Of a stretch of 64,000 bases of DNA, positions 26,340 to 35,122 are shown piece after piece; positions within the stretch are counted from its first letter, which is position 1; each line of letters begins with the position of its first letter. The stretch comes from Bacteroidota bacterium (GTDB lineage: Bacteria; Bacteroidota; Ignavibacteria; Ignavibacteriales; Ignavibacteriaceae): contig JAIUOE010000005.1 of NCBI GenBank assembly GCA_020161395.1, forward strand, positions 62,001 through 126,000. The letters are read 5' to 3'. Under the pieces are notes generated by a model. The model was not told the origin of the DNA. It did not search any database and was given only the letters and a program-made list of their open reading frames with translations. The position numbers were made by a program, and so were the translations under genes.

Positions 26340-28874
26340 ATGAGACAAGAGATGCTTAAAAAGTTGCTCCTGACGCTGGTCTTTTGTGTGACCACAATTT
26401 TAACCCAGTCGGTTGATATTAAAGTAAACAGTTTTCTCGTTTACGGACCCCTTAAAACAACCGGACCGGTTATCCAAACAGAAAAGAATGCCGAAATTAA
26501 ATCGGTATTTTCAGATGGTGACAATATATTGCCCGTAATCGGGTTACTCGCAGATCGGGATAAATGGGATGTGCTGACTCCTTATTTTCTTGAAAATGTT
26601 GATAAGAGCAAAAATTCAATCTATTATGCAGCCTTTTATCTCGAGGTTTCCGATTTTACTTCAACCGATATGAAGGTTACCTCCAGAATGCCATACCGGG
26701 TTTATTTCGGAAGTGAGGGTAAAAAATCGAATATCGACGCACCAGACCCCGACACTTCCATCACAAAATCTGTCACAATTCCCCTGAACCTCGAAGCAGG
26801 GAAACATCTTGTTGTTATTAAAATACTTAGCGTTGGCAATGTACCCGGCGACAGAGACCTGAAAGTTTCTCTTACACAGCCCAAAGAACCCGGTACTCTT
26901 ATAACTCCAACAACAGATCCGACCCGCTATACTTCGTTCGAAAGACTGCTGGACGATCCAAAGATACAGAGTGTGTCAATTTCGGGGAACGGCGAGTTCT
27001 CGGCTGTGGCAATCAGCCAAAGAAACAAATCGAAGGCTTCATTTGACAGGAATATTCTGATTTTTGAGAATGAAACCGGAAGCCAGGTGCGGACTGTTTC
27101 AGTGTCCGGATTTGAGTGGGTAAAAGATGACTCTTATGCATACAGTTCGAGCGGAAATAAAACTTCCTCCATCCATCTCGCCTCGATGAAAAACGGAGCC
27201 ACTCAAACCCTGATTGAGGGAATTGAAAATCTGTCCGGATTTTTCTTCAGCAAAGACGGTTCCAAACTCTTCTATACTGTTTACAAGGAGGTTGATCAGT
27301 TCGAGAACGGAGCAAAAAGACACAAGGGAATCCAGGACAGAGCCCCGGGATTCAGGAATAAATATAAAACACTCTCGTATGACATTAAAACAGGGCTTAC
27401 CTCTGCTATAACCGGGTTCGACGACAATCTGATTGTCTCCTCCCTCTCCGAAGATAATAAAAAACTTATCCTCACCAGGTCCGATTATGATATGACGAGA
27501 CGCCCCTATTCGTACACCGATCATTTTATTTATGATTTTGAAACAGGCACTCTCGACTCCCTCTTCAGACTTTTTTACAGTGGCGAAGCTCTGCTTAACT
27601 CAAACAATTCACAACTTTACATCACCGGCGGACCCGCACTTTTTGGGAATACAGGAGTAACAACCCCGCCCGAACTTATCCCGAACGACTATAACACACT
27701 CCTTTTCCGTTATGATCTTAAATCTAAAAATGTGGAATGCCTGACAAAAACATTTGATCCTGCCATTTCATCTTTCAATCTTGATGACAATTCTGGCATT
27801 ATCTGGCTTCTGACCACAGATAAAAGTTACAAATCACTCTATTCCCTTTCCTCTGACGGAAAATTTAAAAAAATTGAGTTGCCTGTGAAATCGGTAGAAA
27901 AACTCGATTTCGACAAAAAATTCAGGTACGCCATAATCAGCGGTTCAAATCCCGACTACCCCGAACGGGTCTGGCTCTATAATACAAAGACTGGAAAATC
28001 GACACTTTTATTCAACCCGAATGAAAACACATATAAAGACATTGTTCCCGGAAAATATGAGGAATTTACCTTCACTTCCGGAAAAGGAAGAACAATAGAG
28101 GGAGCGGTTTTCTTCCCACCAAATTATGACCCGAATAAAAAGTACCCCTGCATCGTGAATTACTATGGCGGAACCACCCCTGTTTCGAACCTGTTCGAAG
28201 GGCGGTATCCTAAGAACATCTGGACTGCAAATGGCTATATTGTTTTCATTGTACAACCCTCGGGGGCAATTGGCTACGGTCAGCAATTTGCAGCATACCA
28301 TGTAAACGACTGGGGTGAAGTGGTGGCTCAGGAAATCATCGAAGGGACCAAGGAAATGTTGAAAAGGTATTCGGCAGTCGACCCTACCCGACTTGGGTGC
28401 ATTGGCGCTTCCTACGGCGGATTTATGACAATGTCATTGATAACGAAGACCGATATGTTTGCTGCTGCAATCTCTCATGCCGGTATAAGTTCCCTGTCGA
28501 GTTACTGGGGTGAAGGATTCTGGGGACTTGTTTATTCTGCAGTGGCAACGGCGAACAGTTTCCCCTGGAATCGGAAAGATATTTATGTCGATAAAAGTCC
28601 TCTCTTTTCTGCCGACAAAGTGAACACTCCCCTTCTGCTTCTTCACGGAAATGATGATACAAATGTACCCCCCGGAGAAAGCATGACATTCTACACCGCA
28701 CTAAAATTACTGGGGAAAGATGTGGAATTAATTGAAATTGACAAGCAGGACCATCACATCCTTGACTATGATAAAAGGAAACACTGGTCAAAAACAATTC
28801 TTGCTTATTTTGATAAATATTTGAAGAAAAATCCCGCATGGTGGAACTTCCTGTATGAGGGCTCTTCAAAATAA
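26340..28874 (+). CDS. Exported S9-family prolyl oligopeptidase / acylaminoacyl-peptidase
   Basis: The ATG at 26340 gives 844 residues and begins with a normal signal peptide (MLKKLLLTLVFCVTTILTQ). The in-frame ATG at 26250 lies before a promoter-like TTTTTTGTATTTTTAC and is not favoured; ATG 26352 is also possible. The N-terminal half is a beta-propeller. The C-terminal alpha/beta hydrolase has the nucleophile Ser691 in GASYGGFM, the acid Asp in HGNDDTNVPP and the His in DKQDHHILDYDKR. It should cleave short peptides in the periplasm. It is divergent from the PstS/TPR operon. Confidence 0.92.
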   Translation: MRQEMLKKLLLTLVFCVTTILTQSVDIKVNSFLVYGPLKTTGPVIQTEKNAEIKSVFSDGDNILPVIGLLADRDKWDVLTPYFLENVDKSKNSIYYAAFYLEVSDFTSTDMKVTSRMPYRVYFGSEGKKSNIDAPDPDTSITKSVTIPLNLEAGKHLVVIKILSVGNVPGDRDLKVSLTQPKEPGTLITPTTDPTRYTSFERLLDDPKIQSVSISGNGEFSAVAISQRNKSKASFDRNILIFENETGSQVRTVSVSGFEWVKDDSYAYSSSGNKTSSIHLASMKNGATQTLIEGIENLSGFFFSKDGSKLFYTVYKEVDQFENGAKRHKGIQDRAPGFRNKYKTLSYDIKTGLTSAITGFDDNLIVSSLSEDNKKLILTRSDYDMTRRPYSYTDHFIYDFETGTLDSLFRLFYSGEALLNSNNSQLYITGGPALFGNTGVTTPPELIPNDYNTLLFRYDLKSKNVECLTKTFDPAISSFNLDDNSGIIWLLTTDKSYKSLYSLSSDGKFKKIELPVKSVEKLDFDKKFRYAIISGSNPDYPERVWLYNTKTGKSTLLFNPNENTYKDIVPGKYEEFTFTSGKGRTIEGAVFFPPNYDPNKKYPCIVNYYGGTTPVSNLFEGRYPKNIWTANGYIVFIVQPSGAIGYGQQFAAYHVNDWGEVVAQEIIEGTKEMLKRYSAVDPTRLGCIGASYGGFMTMSLITKTDMFAAAISHAGISSLSSYWGEGFWGLVYSAVATANSFPWNRKDIYVDKSPLFSADKVNTPLLLLHGNDDTNVPPGESMTFYTALKLLGKDVELIEIDKQDHHILDYDKRKHWSKTILAYFDKYLKKNPAWWNFLYEGSSK

Positions 28875-28930
28875 TTTTTATGTATATTAGCGGCTTGTAA
28901 ATCTCTTTTTAATCAATCTAAATAAAGCAT

Positions 28931-30118
28931 ATGAGTCTTTATAAATCAATCGCCCTGTTTTCCGATAATCCCCGCTCAATTGATATATATCTCGAATTTG
29001 CCAGAGAAGGAAGTCACGACCTCCTTCACCTGGCTAAAAACACCCAAAATTTGAGCGAACTTTCTTCAAAAAAGTACGACCTGATTATCGTGGAGATTTC
29101 CCAACCCTCAATGTCTGAAATCGAGTTTATTGACGCGGTTCACTCAAGGGGGGAAACGGCACCTGTTATCGTTATTTCCTCCTATTTCTACGATACGAGA
29201 GAGATAGTTTTTGGAGGTAAAATAAGCCATTTTATTCAGAATCCATTGACCGTTGCCAAGCTGAAGGACGCTGTCTCTCTCTTCTTCAAGGATGAAGCGG
29301 AGCCGATAAGACCCGCCGAGCCTGACAGTGGAGTCGATAAACTGATTCTTGTGAATAAAAGATTGACTGTGCTTCTCGAGTTGTCCCGCTCCCTTACTTC
29401 CATCACTGACCTCGACGAGCTTCTCGCCCACATTATTAAGATGACGGCTGAAGTGCTTGCTGTCGAGAGGGCAACCGTCTTCATCTACGATAAGGAAAAA
29501 GACCAGCTTTGGTCGAGAACAGGAATAGGACTTAAGGCGTCTGAAATCAGATTCCCATCGAATCAGGGTGTTGCCGGAGAAATATTCACTTCCGGTGAGC
29601 CGTTGATTATCCCGGATCCTTACTCACATCCCGCATTTAACAAGGAATTTGATCTAAAATCAGGGTTCAGAACCAAAAATATTCTCGGTTATCCCTTGAA
29701 AAACATTAACGGCGAAGTAATCGGTGTGATCCAGTTGTTGAATAAGAAATCGGGTGAATTTGACCACGACGATGAATCGTATCTTGGAGCCCTTGCGTCA
29801 GGTGTTGGGATAGTGCTCGAAAATGCACTTTTGAGAGAGAGTTACAGGAACAAACTTGAAGAAATTCAGGTTGCATATAAGGAACTTGACATTGCACAGG
29901 ATACAATATTGCGTGAAACAAAATTTGCTACAATTTTCGAGATGAGCGGAATTATTCGTGATGCTGTGGCACATAATAATCCGCTGGGGGTTATTGACAA
30001 TTTGAGGTCCGACTATTTATACGATTCCAAATTGATTCGATCGCTCGATTTGATCGAGGGTTCAATCAGAAAAATAATTAATGATACCGAACAATTCGCA
30101 AAAAATAATGGCCATTAA
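28931..30118 (+). CDS. Degenerate receiver-GAF protein with HisKA-like tail
   Basis: This 395-residue soluble protein has three parts. Residues 1-120 have the receiver fold, but Glu55 replaces the phosphorylated Asp (LIIVEISQPSM) and the conserved Lys position reads Asn (FIQNPLT), so it cannot be phosphorylated normally and may mimic the active state. Residues 140-300 are a GAF domain (NQGVAGEIFTSGEPLIIPD). Residues 325-395 resemble a HisKA helical pair ending in NNPLG, with Val346 where the His should be and His348 two residues later. No ATPase domain follows. It is probably a signalling adaptor. msrA starts inside its last codons. Confidence 0.85.
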   Translation: MSLYKSIALFSDNPRSIDIYLEFAREGSHDLLHLAKNTQNLSELSSKKYDLIIVEISQPSMSEIEFIDAVHSRGETAPVIVISSYFYDTREIVFGGKISHFIQNPLTVAKLKDAVSLFFKDEAEPIRPAEPDSGVDKLILVNKRLTVLLELSRSLTSITDLDELLAHIIKMTAEVLAVERATVFIYDKEKDQLWSRTGIGLKASEIRFPSNQGVAGEIFTSGEPLIIPDPYSHPAFNKEFDLKSGFRTKNILGYPLKNINGEVIGVIQLLNKKSGEFDHDDESYLGALASGVGIVLENALLRESYRNKLEEIQVAYKELDIAQDTILRETKFATIFEMSGIIRDAVAHNNPLGVIDNLRSDYLYDSKLIRSLDLIEGSIRKIINDTEQFAKNNGH

Positions 30119-30755
30119 GCTTTTTCTCTTCCTTTTCCTGATGCTTCTTCCTGTTACCGGTTGTCAGAGAAATCCGGAGGAGGAGACAAAAAAATACGGA
30201 GATAAAATGACAGTCGACAAATCGAAACTCGATACAGCCACTTTTGGTGCAGGGTGCTTTTGGTGTGTGGAGGCAGTCTTTCAGCGTCTTAAAGGAGTGG
30301 AAAAGGTAATCTCCGGTTATTCTGGAGGAAGTGTAAAAAATCCTTCATACAAACAGGTTTGTGACGGAAACACCGGACACGCCGAAGTGTGCAGAATTTT
30401 CTACGATCCTTCCGTGGTTTCATTCACCGAACTTTTGGAGGTGTTTTGGAAGACTCACGATCCCACCACTCTGAACCGTCAGGGAAATGATGTCGGAACC
30501 CAGTACCGTTCTGTGGTTTTCTACCATAACGAGGAACAAAGGAAACTGGCTGAACACTACAAACAGGAACTCGATTCATCAGGAATTTTTCCTGACAAAA
30601 TAGTCACGGAAATATCTCCGGCTCAGGAATTTTATGTGGCTGAAGACTATCACCAGAATTATTTTGATGAAAACGGGAACCAGCCCTATTGCTCATTTGT
30701 AATAAAACCGAAAATCGAAAAATTTAACAAAATATTTAAAGATAAAATCAAATAA
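30108..30755 (+). CDS. msrA: Peptide methionine sulfoxide reductase MsrA, lipoprotein
   Basis: Starting at ATG 30108 the 215-residue protein opens with a lipoprotein signal (LFLFLFLMLLPVTGC, lipid Cys19). An earlier in-frame ATG at 30081 would add nine polar residues in front of it. The catalytic Cys50 lies in FGAGCFWCVE. Other family marks are GYSGGSVKNPSYKQVC, GHAEVCRIFYDP, HDPTTLNRQGNDVGTQYRS and YHQNYF. It reduces methionine-S-sulfoxide in proteins; the lipid anchor places it in the periplasm or on the outer membrane. It overlaps the preceding gene by 11 bases. Confidence 0.95.
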   Translation: MAIKLFLFLFLMLLPVTGCQRNPEEETKKYGDKMTVDKSKLDTATFGAGCFWCVEAVFQRLKGVEKVISGYSGGSVKNPSYKQVCDGNTGHAEVCRIFYDPSVVSFTELLEVFWKTHDPTTLNRQGNDVGTQYRSVVFYHNEEQRKLAEHYKQELDSSGIFPDKIVTEISPAQEFYVAEDYHQNYFDENGNQPYCSFVIKPKIEKFNKIFKDKIK

Positions 30756-30782
30756 CAACACTTTAACCAAACTGGAGTACAA

Positions 30783-31535
30783 ATGAAATCACATGAGATT
30801 GATTACACCATTATAGGCGATGATCTGCAAATGGTCGAAGTTGAGCTCGATCCCGGAGAAACTGTTATTGCTGAAGCAGGTGCGATGTGCTATATGGAAA
30901 GCGGTATTGAGTTTGAAGCCAAAATGGGAGACGGAAGTGATACAAACAGCGGTTTTTTTGGAAAGCTCGTTTCTGCAGGTAAAAGAGCCCTCGCTGGTGA
31001 ATCCATTTTTATGACACATTTTACCAACCGCGGTAGTGGTAAAAAAAGACTTGCTTTTGCTTCGGCTGTTCCCGGGAAAATTATTCCGGTGGATCTTGCT
31101 GAGTTCGGTGGAAGACTCTTTTGCCAGAGTGATGCTTTCCTCGCTGCAGCATTGGGAACAAAAGTCAGCATTGCTTTTACAAAAAAACTTGGAGCAGGCT
31201 TCTTTGGCGGTGAAGGTTTTATTCTTCAGAAGCTCGAAGGTGACGGAAAAGCATTCATCAACTGTGGTGGCAGCATAATCAGAAAAGACCTGAAGAACGA
31301 CACTCTCAGAATCGATACAGGTTGTCTTGTTGCCTTTACAGAAGGCATTGATTATGATATCGAAAGAGCCGGAAATCTGAAAACGATGTTCCTCGGTGGT
31401 GAAGGAATTTTTCTTGCCACATTGAGAGGTACCGGAACGGTTTATATCCAGAGCCTCCCTTTCTCGAGACTTGCTGACAAAATTATTGCGAGAGTTCCAA
31501 AACCCAGCACTACTACTTTCAGTAGCTCAGACTAA
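30783..31535 (+). CDS. TIGR00266 / AIM24 family protein
   Basis: This 250-residue protein fits the family throughout: [21 protein letters not shown] at the start, a glycine-rich [19 protein letters not shown] in the middle and [20 protein letters not shown] near the end. The fold is a beta-helix-like repeat related to AIM24, whose role in bacteria is unknown. It begins 27 bases after msrA and ends at a strong terminator, so it is likely the last gene of a three-gene transcript. The ATG is preceded by GGAG. Confidence 0.92.
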   Translation: MKSHEIDYTIIGDDLQMVEVELDPGETVIAEAGAMCYMESGIEFEAKMGDGSDTNSGFFGKLVSAGKRALAGESIFMTHFTNRGSGKKRLAFASAVPGKIIPVDLAEFGGRLFCQSDAFLAAALGTKVSIAFTKKLGAGFFGGEGFILQKLEGDGKAFINCGGSIIRKDLKNDTLRIDTGCLVAFTEGIDYDIERAGNLKTMFLGGEGIFLATLRGTGTVYIQSLPFSRLADKIIARVPKPSTTTFSSSD

Positions 31536-31554
31536 CCTGATCTAAATTGCAGAT

Positions 31555-31589
31555 AAAAAAAAGGCGGCTCTTCACCGCCTTTTTTTTTG
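31555..31589. terminator. Bidirectional terminator
   Basis: GGCGG (31563-31567) pairs with CCGCC (31575-31579), extended by eight A-T pairs; nine T follow. It separates the converging TIGR00266 and TonB-receptor genes. Confidence 0.92.
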
Positions 31590-31592
31590 TTT

Positions 31593-33953
31593 TTAGAATT
31601 CAACTTTCAATCCAAAAGTCGGTAGTATCTGAAATCCCTTCTTCACTATCGAACCATCACGATTGATAAATCTCTCTTCATTCACATTTAACCGGCTGTA
31701 GGCATTCGAGATGTCGAGAAACATTACCAGTGCAAGTTTCCCCAGTTGCAACCTGTGATCAACTCTCAGGTTCAATGTATGAAAATCATCGAATCTTTCA
31801 GAGTTGTTTCCGGTTATTTCCTTTGAATATCTCAGATAGCCGGGATTGTTCATTACATCGGAATAAAAAGTATAAGAGTCTTTTGGTCTTCCGGTGGCAT
31901 ACTTCCACTTCAGTGAAACTGCCCATGCTTCGTTGAACTCGTAACCGAGTAAAATATTGAACAGATTTGGCTGACTGAAGTCTGAATTATACCACCCTTC
32001 ACCGAGGTCATCATTTCGTTTGCTTTGTGACCAGGAATAGTTAATCTGTCCGTACCAGTTGTCAGTCAATCTTTTTACGATTGAGATATCAACACCCGCT
32101 GCCCATCCTTTTCCACCGTTGATTCGTGCGGGAGTTGTACGGTCGGGTCTCACGATCAGATCAGAAAATTCTTTATAGTAGGGTTCAACCGTTAATTTAT
32201 ATTCATCGGAGAGATATGCGGTTACACCTCCGATAAAATGAATCGATCGTTCATTCTTCAGCGATTTGTTTCCGTTGAATTCGGTAATGAGCAGAAAATC
32301 GGGTGCCTGATAATAAACTCCGGTGGCAAAGTTGATTCTGATGTTTTCGGCAGCAAACCACGCAAGACTTAATCTTGGTGAAAAATTGTCTGACTTGCTG
32401 AATCCTGTTCTTTCATATCTTCCTCCAATATTGTAGCTGAATGACTGTCCAAACTTTCCGTTCAATTCGGCAAAGAAACTTCCATTTACTGCATTGTCAC
32501 TGAAGATATTGTTCACCATTCCGGGAGTGACGATCAAATATTTTTTTGAAGGGTCTGGTCTGAAATCATTCCTGTCGAATGTATAAACGGTATCAGTCCT
32601 TGAAAGAATAAAATCGTATGATGCTGAAATTTGGCTGATCTCGAATCCCGAGGATACACCAAGTTGTTTGCTGAACTGGTGATTGAACTCGAATTTCACA
32701 CCGGCTTCCTCTTCGAATCCGCTGTTACGGTAAAGATCCTGAACTATCCCGGCCTGCTCTTTTGCCGGCCGGATTCCATTAACCGGATCGTTGATTACCC
32801 TTCCGAGTGTAACCGCCACATCTTTGTTTTTGTAATAACCCGTCAATGTGAAATAACTGTTACTCCCCAACAGACTTCTCCAATTGATGCCGAAAACTCT
32901 TTTTGTCTCTGTTTGACGAATAAGGTCGGTATCAAATGCCTTATCGCTTTCGTAAACATGGTCAATGTTTCGGTCGAACAGTTCCGGTGAGAAGATGCCC
33001 ACCACTGTTATTTTGTTACCATTTTCGAACCGGGTCGTGCTCTTGAAAAGAATATCCATGAAGGAAGGATCGCCGAGTTCTTTTTGGCCCGTCCACTGAA
33101 GAATATTTCTGAAATCCTGTTTTCTTGCAGAAAAGAGAATCGAAGTGTTCTTGTTGATAAACGATGGACCGTCATAATTCACTTCCCATCCAAGAATATC
33201 ATAGGTACCGTTCACAGTAAATCCGTCAAAATTGCCCTCCTTCAATTTCAGGTCGACAACCGAGGAATTTTTCCCGCCGTACCGCGATGCAAATCCGCCT
33301 GCCTGAAATGTTGCCGCATCAATCACTCCCGGTGTGAAGATCGAAAATCTGCCTCCCTGCACTTCCTGATCTTCATTTCCTCTGTCAAAGTGAGCAATCC
33401 TGTCAAAAGGGATATTGTCCACGAGTATGATATTGTCCTTTGGACTTCCTCCTCTGACCGAGAATGCTGTAAATTCCCCTCCGGCGCTGCTGACACCGGG
33501 AAGAGTCTCAATGGCTCTGAAGATATCTCCACCTGCTCCCGGTGTTCTAAGTATCTCTTCCCTGTTATACCCGAAAGTGTTGATCGTATTGCTCTGGTCA
33601 TCATTGAACAGTCCTGCCCTGATGGTAACCTCCTTGCCTACAACCGGAGCCGGAACAAGCTCGACCTCACGAACACCCGTCACTTTTTCGCGGATTACCC
33701 GTGTGTCCTTTTCGAGATGAGTGCCATAACCAACGAATGAGAATTCCACTCTGTAGATTCCTTCCGGAATCTTATCGACTTTGTATTTTCCGTTGTAATC
33801 AGTGACGGCACCAAGCTGAGTGCCGAGAACTCTGACAGTAACCCCGGGCAATGGTTGTTTTGTGTCCTGATCATACACAAATCCTGATATACTGCCTGTG
33901 TTCTGACCGAAAACCAGTCCGGTAACAAGTATTAAAAAAACTATTAAACGCAT
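31593..33953 (-). CDS. TonB-dependent outer-membrane receptor with carboxypeptidase-regulatory extension
   Basis: This 786-residue protein has a signal peptide (MRLIVFLILVTGLVFG). A carboxypeptidase-D regulatory-like domain covers about 20-105 (GSISGFVYDQDTKQPLPGVT). The plug domain at about 120-240 includes ETLPGVSSAGGEFTAFSVRG and DNIPFDRIAHFD. The rest is a 22-strand-type barrel ending in the aromatic LPTFGLKVEF. It imports an unknown ligand using energy from TonB-ExbB-ExbD, encoded about 2 kb away at 36-39 kb. No SusD partner is present, so it is not a SusC protein. Its promoter shares an operator with tetR. Confidence 0.93.
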   Translation of the reverse strand: MRLIVFLILVTGLVFGQNTGSISGFVYDQDTKQPLPGVTVRVLGTQLGAVTDYNGKYKVDKIPEGIYRVEFSFVGYGTHLEKDTRVIREKVTGVREVELVPAPVVGKEVTIRAGLFNDDQSNTINTFGYNREEILRTPGAGGDIFRAIETLPGVSSAGGEFTAFSVRGGSPKDNIILVDNIPFDRIAHFDRGNEDQEVQGGRFSIFTPGVIDAATFQAGGFASRYGGKNSSVVDLKLKEGNFDGFTVNGTYDILGWEVNYDGPSFINKNTSILFSARKQDFRNILQWTGQKELGDPSFMDILFKSTTRFENGNKITVVGIFSPELFDRNIDHVYESDKAFDTDLIRQTETKRVFGINWRSLLGSNSYFTLTGYYKNKDVAVTLGRVINDPVNGIRPAKEQAGIVQDLYRNSGFEEEAGVKFEFNHQFSKQLGVSSGFEISQISASYDFILSRTDTVYTFDRNDFRPDPSKKYLIVTPGMVNNIFSDNAVNGSFFAELNGKFGQSFSYNIGGRYERTGFSKSDNFSPRLSLAWFAAENIRINFATGVYYQAPDFLLITEFNGNKSLKNERSIHFIGGVTAYLSDEYKLTVEPYYKEFSDLIVRPDRTTPARINGGKGWAAGVDISIVKRLTDNWYGQINYSWSQSKRNDDLGEGWYNSDFSQPNLFNILLGYEFNEAWAVSLKWKYATGRPKDSYTFYSDVMNNPGYLRYSKEITGNNSERFDDFHTLNLRVDHRLQLGKLALVMFLDISNAYSRLNVNEERFINRDGSIVKKGFQILPTFGLKVEF

Positions 33954-33992
33954 TGCTGCCTCTTTATTTTTGATTAATTATGATTGATTATT

Positions 33993-34020
33993 TAATTAAC
34001 ACTGTTTAGTTTTATGCCAA
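33993..34020 (-). promoter_or_regulatory. Promoter and operator of the TonB receptor gene
   Basis: On the minus strand TTGGCA (34020-34015) and TAATTA (33998-33993) are 16 bases apart. The palindromic TTAACA-C-TGTTTA (33996-34008) overlaps the -10 and spacer. Extended to 17 bases (33994-34010), it matches the site in front of tetR at 15 positions when read on the opposite strand. This placement suits repression by the neighbouring TetR protein. Confidence 0.6.
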
Positions 34021-34026
34021 AAAAAT

Positions 34027-34638
34027 TTAAGTATGCACTACTTCATTTAACATTGAATCAATTGTGCTGTTAATTAGTGCCTGAAGGTCATCACCTTTAA
34101 CTTCATTTACTCTTTGCCTGTTTACAAGTGAAACAATGCCGTGAACAAAGGACCAGAGTCCAAAAGCCACCGGCATGGGAGGACCCTTCTTTACCACTCC
34201 CTTTTCCATCGCATATTCCACTGCACGGTGAAGCACCATAAAACTCTCGCGACCCTCTGTCCACTCCTTTGTTTCGCCGTATTTTTTCATCGGAGCTCTG
34301 GCTATAAACATCAGATCGTAATATTCAGGGTGCTCAAGACCGAACCTGACATACATCCTCCCGAGTTCTTTCACTCTTTCTCTGGGGTCTGTCACAGATT
34401 CTGCCTGACGAAGAAAATTGTAAAACTTCACAAAACCTTCCTGCTGAAGATTGCTCAGTATCTCATCCTTGTCCTGAAAATAGAGATAGATGGTAGCGGG
34501 AGAATATTCGATTTTGTCCGCAATCTTTCTTATTGAGACATTCTCATACCCTTCATCGATAAACAGTTGTATGGCTGTATCGAGAATCATCCTCCTTTTT
34601 TCATGTTTTTCTCTCTCTTTTCGCTCGCTGATTCCCAT
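34027..34638 (-). CDS. TetR/AcrR-family regulator
   Basis: This 203-residue protein has an N-terminal helix-turn-helix (about 18-63) with ILDTAIQLFIDEGYENVSI and IEYSPATIYLYFQDKDEIL. The C-terminal ligand and dimer domain is of the WHG/TetR_C_33 kind (GLEHPEYYDLMFIARAP). It is encoded just upstream of the TonB receptor on the same strand, but each has its own promoter-like region. A shared operator lies in front of both, so it most likely represses itself and the receptor until the imported ligand or a product of it binds. The ligand is unknown. Confidence 0.93.
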   Translation of the reverse strand: MGISERKEREKHEKRRMILDTAIQLFIDEGYENVSIRKIADKIEYSPATIYLYFQDKDEILSNLQQEGFVKFYNFLRQAESVTDPRERVKELGRMYVRFGLEHPEYYDLMFIARAPMKKYGETKEWTEGRESFMVLHRAVEYAMEKGVVKKGPPMPVAFGLWSFVHGIVSLVNRQRVNEVKGDDLQALINSTIDSMLNEVVHT

Positions 34639-34651
34639 AAAAGCCTCGTTT

Positions 34652-34707
34652 ACTGAACAGTGTTTATTTTATATGCAAAGTTAAGTATTTTAACATATCC
34701 ATGTCAA
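34652..34707 (-). promoter_or_regulatory. tetR promoter with operator at the start point
   Basis: On the minus strand TTGACA (34707-34702) is followed after 18 bases by TAACTTTG (34683-34676), a full match to TAnnTTTG. The 17-base operator at 34652-34668 (core TGAACA-G-TGTTTA at 34654-34666) lies immediately downstream of the expected start point, a typical autoregulation layout. Confidence 0.68.
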
Positions 34708-34727
34708 GAACTTTTTTTTATTTTTTC

Positions 34728-34763
34728 TTGCATCGTAATTTTATCTATCGTATATTTACGATA
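34728..34763 (+). promoter_or_regulatory. arsR promoter with ArsR operator
   Basis: TTGCAT (34728-34733) and TATATT (34751-34756) are 17 bases apart. A perfect inverted repeat, TATCGTA-TATT-TACGATA (34746-34763), covers the -10 box. ArsR bound here would exclude RNA polymerase. The start point falls near 34763, leaving a short leader with AAGGA (34771-34775) before the ATG. Confidence 0.75.
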
Positions 34764-34780
34764 TACAATTAAGGAATTCC

Positions 34781-35098
34781 ATGGCATTTTCTAAAAAAGA
34801 ACAATTTACCGATGAAGAGATCTGGCTTGCGGATATTGCAAAGTCACTTTCTCATCCGGCACGAATAAATATCCTGAAAATACTCAACCGGATGAACAGT
34901 TGCATGGTTGGCAGTCTTGTGGATCAACTCCCCCTTTCGCAATCAACAGTCTCACAACACCTTGGCGAGCTGAAGAGAATCGGACTTATAACGGGAGAGA
35001 TTGACGGACCTAAAATCTGCTACTGTATCAATAAAGAAACATTAGCCAAAGCCAAGACGGCAATGGACAAACTTTTTACTCACATAGGCTGTTGCTGA
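34781..35098 (+). CDS. arsR: ArsR-family repressor
   Basis: This 105-residue winged-helix repressor contains AKSLSHPARINILKIL, the recognition helix LSQSTVSQHLGELKRIGL and a wing ending in GPKICYCINKE. Cysteines lie at NSCMVGS, at ICYCI and at the C-terminal GCC. The classical ELCVC metal site is replaced by NSCMV, so arsenite would be bound by a different set, perhaps with the C-terminal pair. It heads an operon with arsM (24 bases apart) and has a matching operator. The inducer is taken to be trivalent arsenic from context. Confidence 0.93.
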   Translation: MAFSKKEQFTDEEIWLADIAKSLSHPARINILKILNRMNSCMVGSLVDQLPLSQSTVSQHLGELKRIGLITGEIDGPKICYCINKETLAKAKTAMDKLFTHIGCC

Positions 35099-35122
35099 CA
35101 GCCTGATAAAAGGAACAAAACA

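Noticed and set aside
33084-33740. A 218-codon open frame on the plus strand opposite the TonB receptor gene
   Set aside because: It lies wholly inside a well-supported gene, lacks a ribosome site and its product is Ser/Arg/Cys-rich with no recognisable domain, as expected from the complementary strand.
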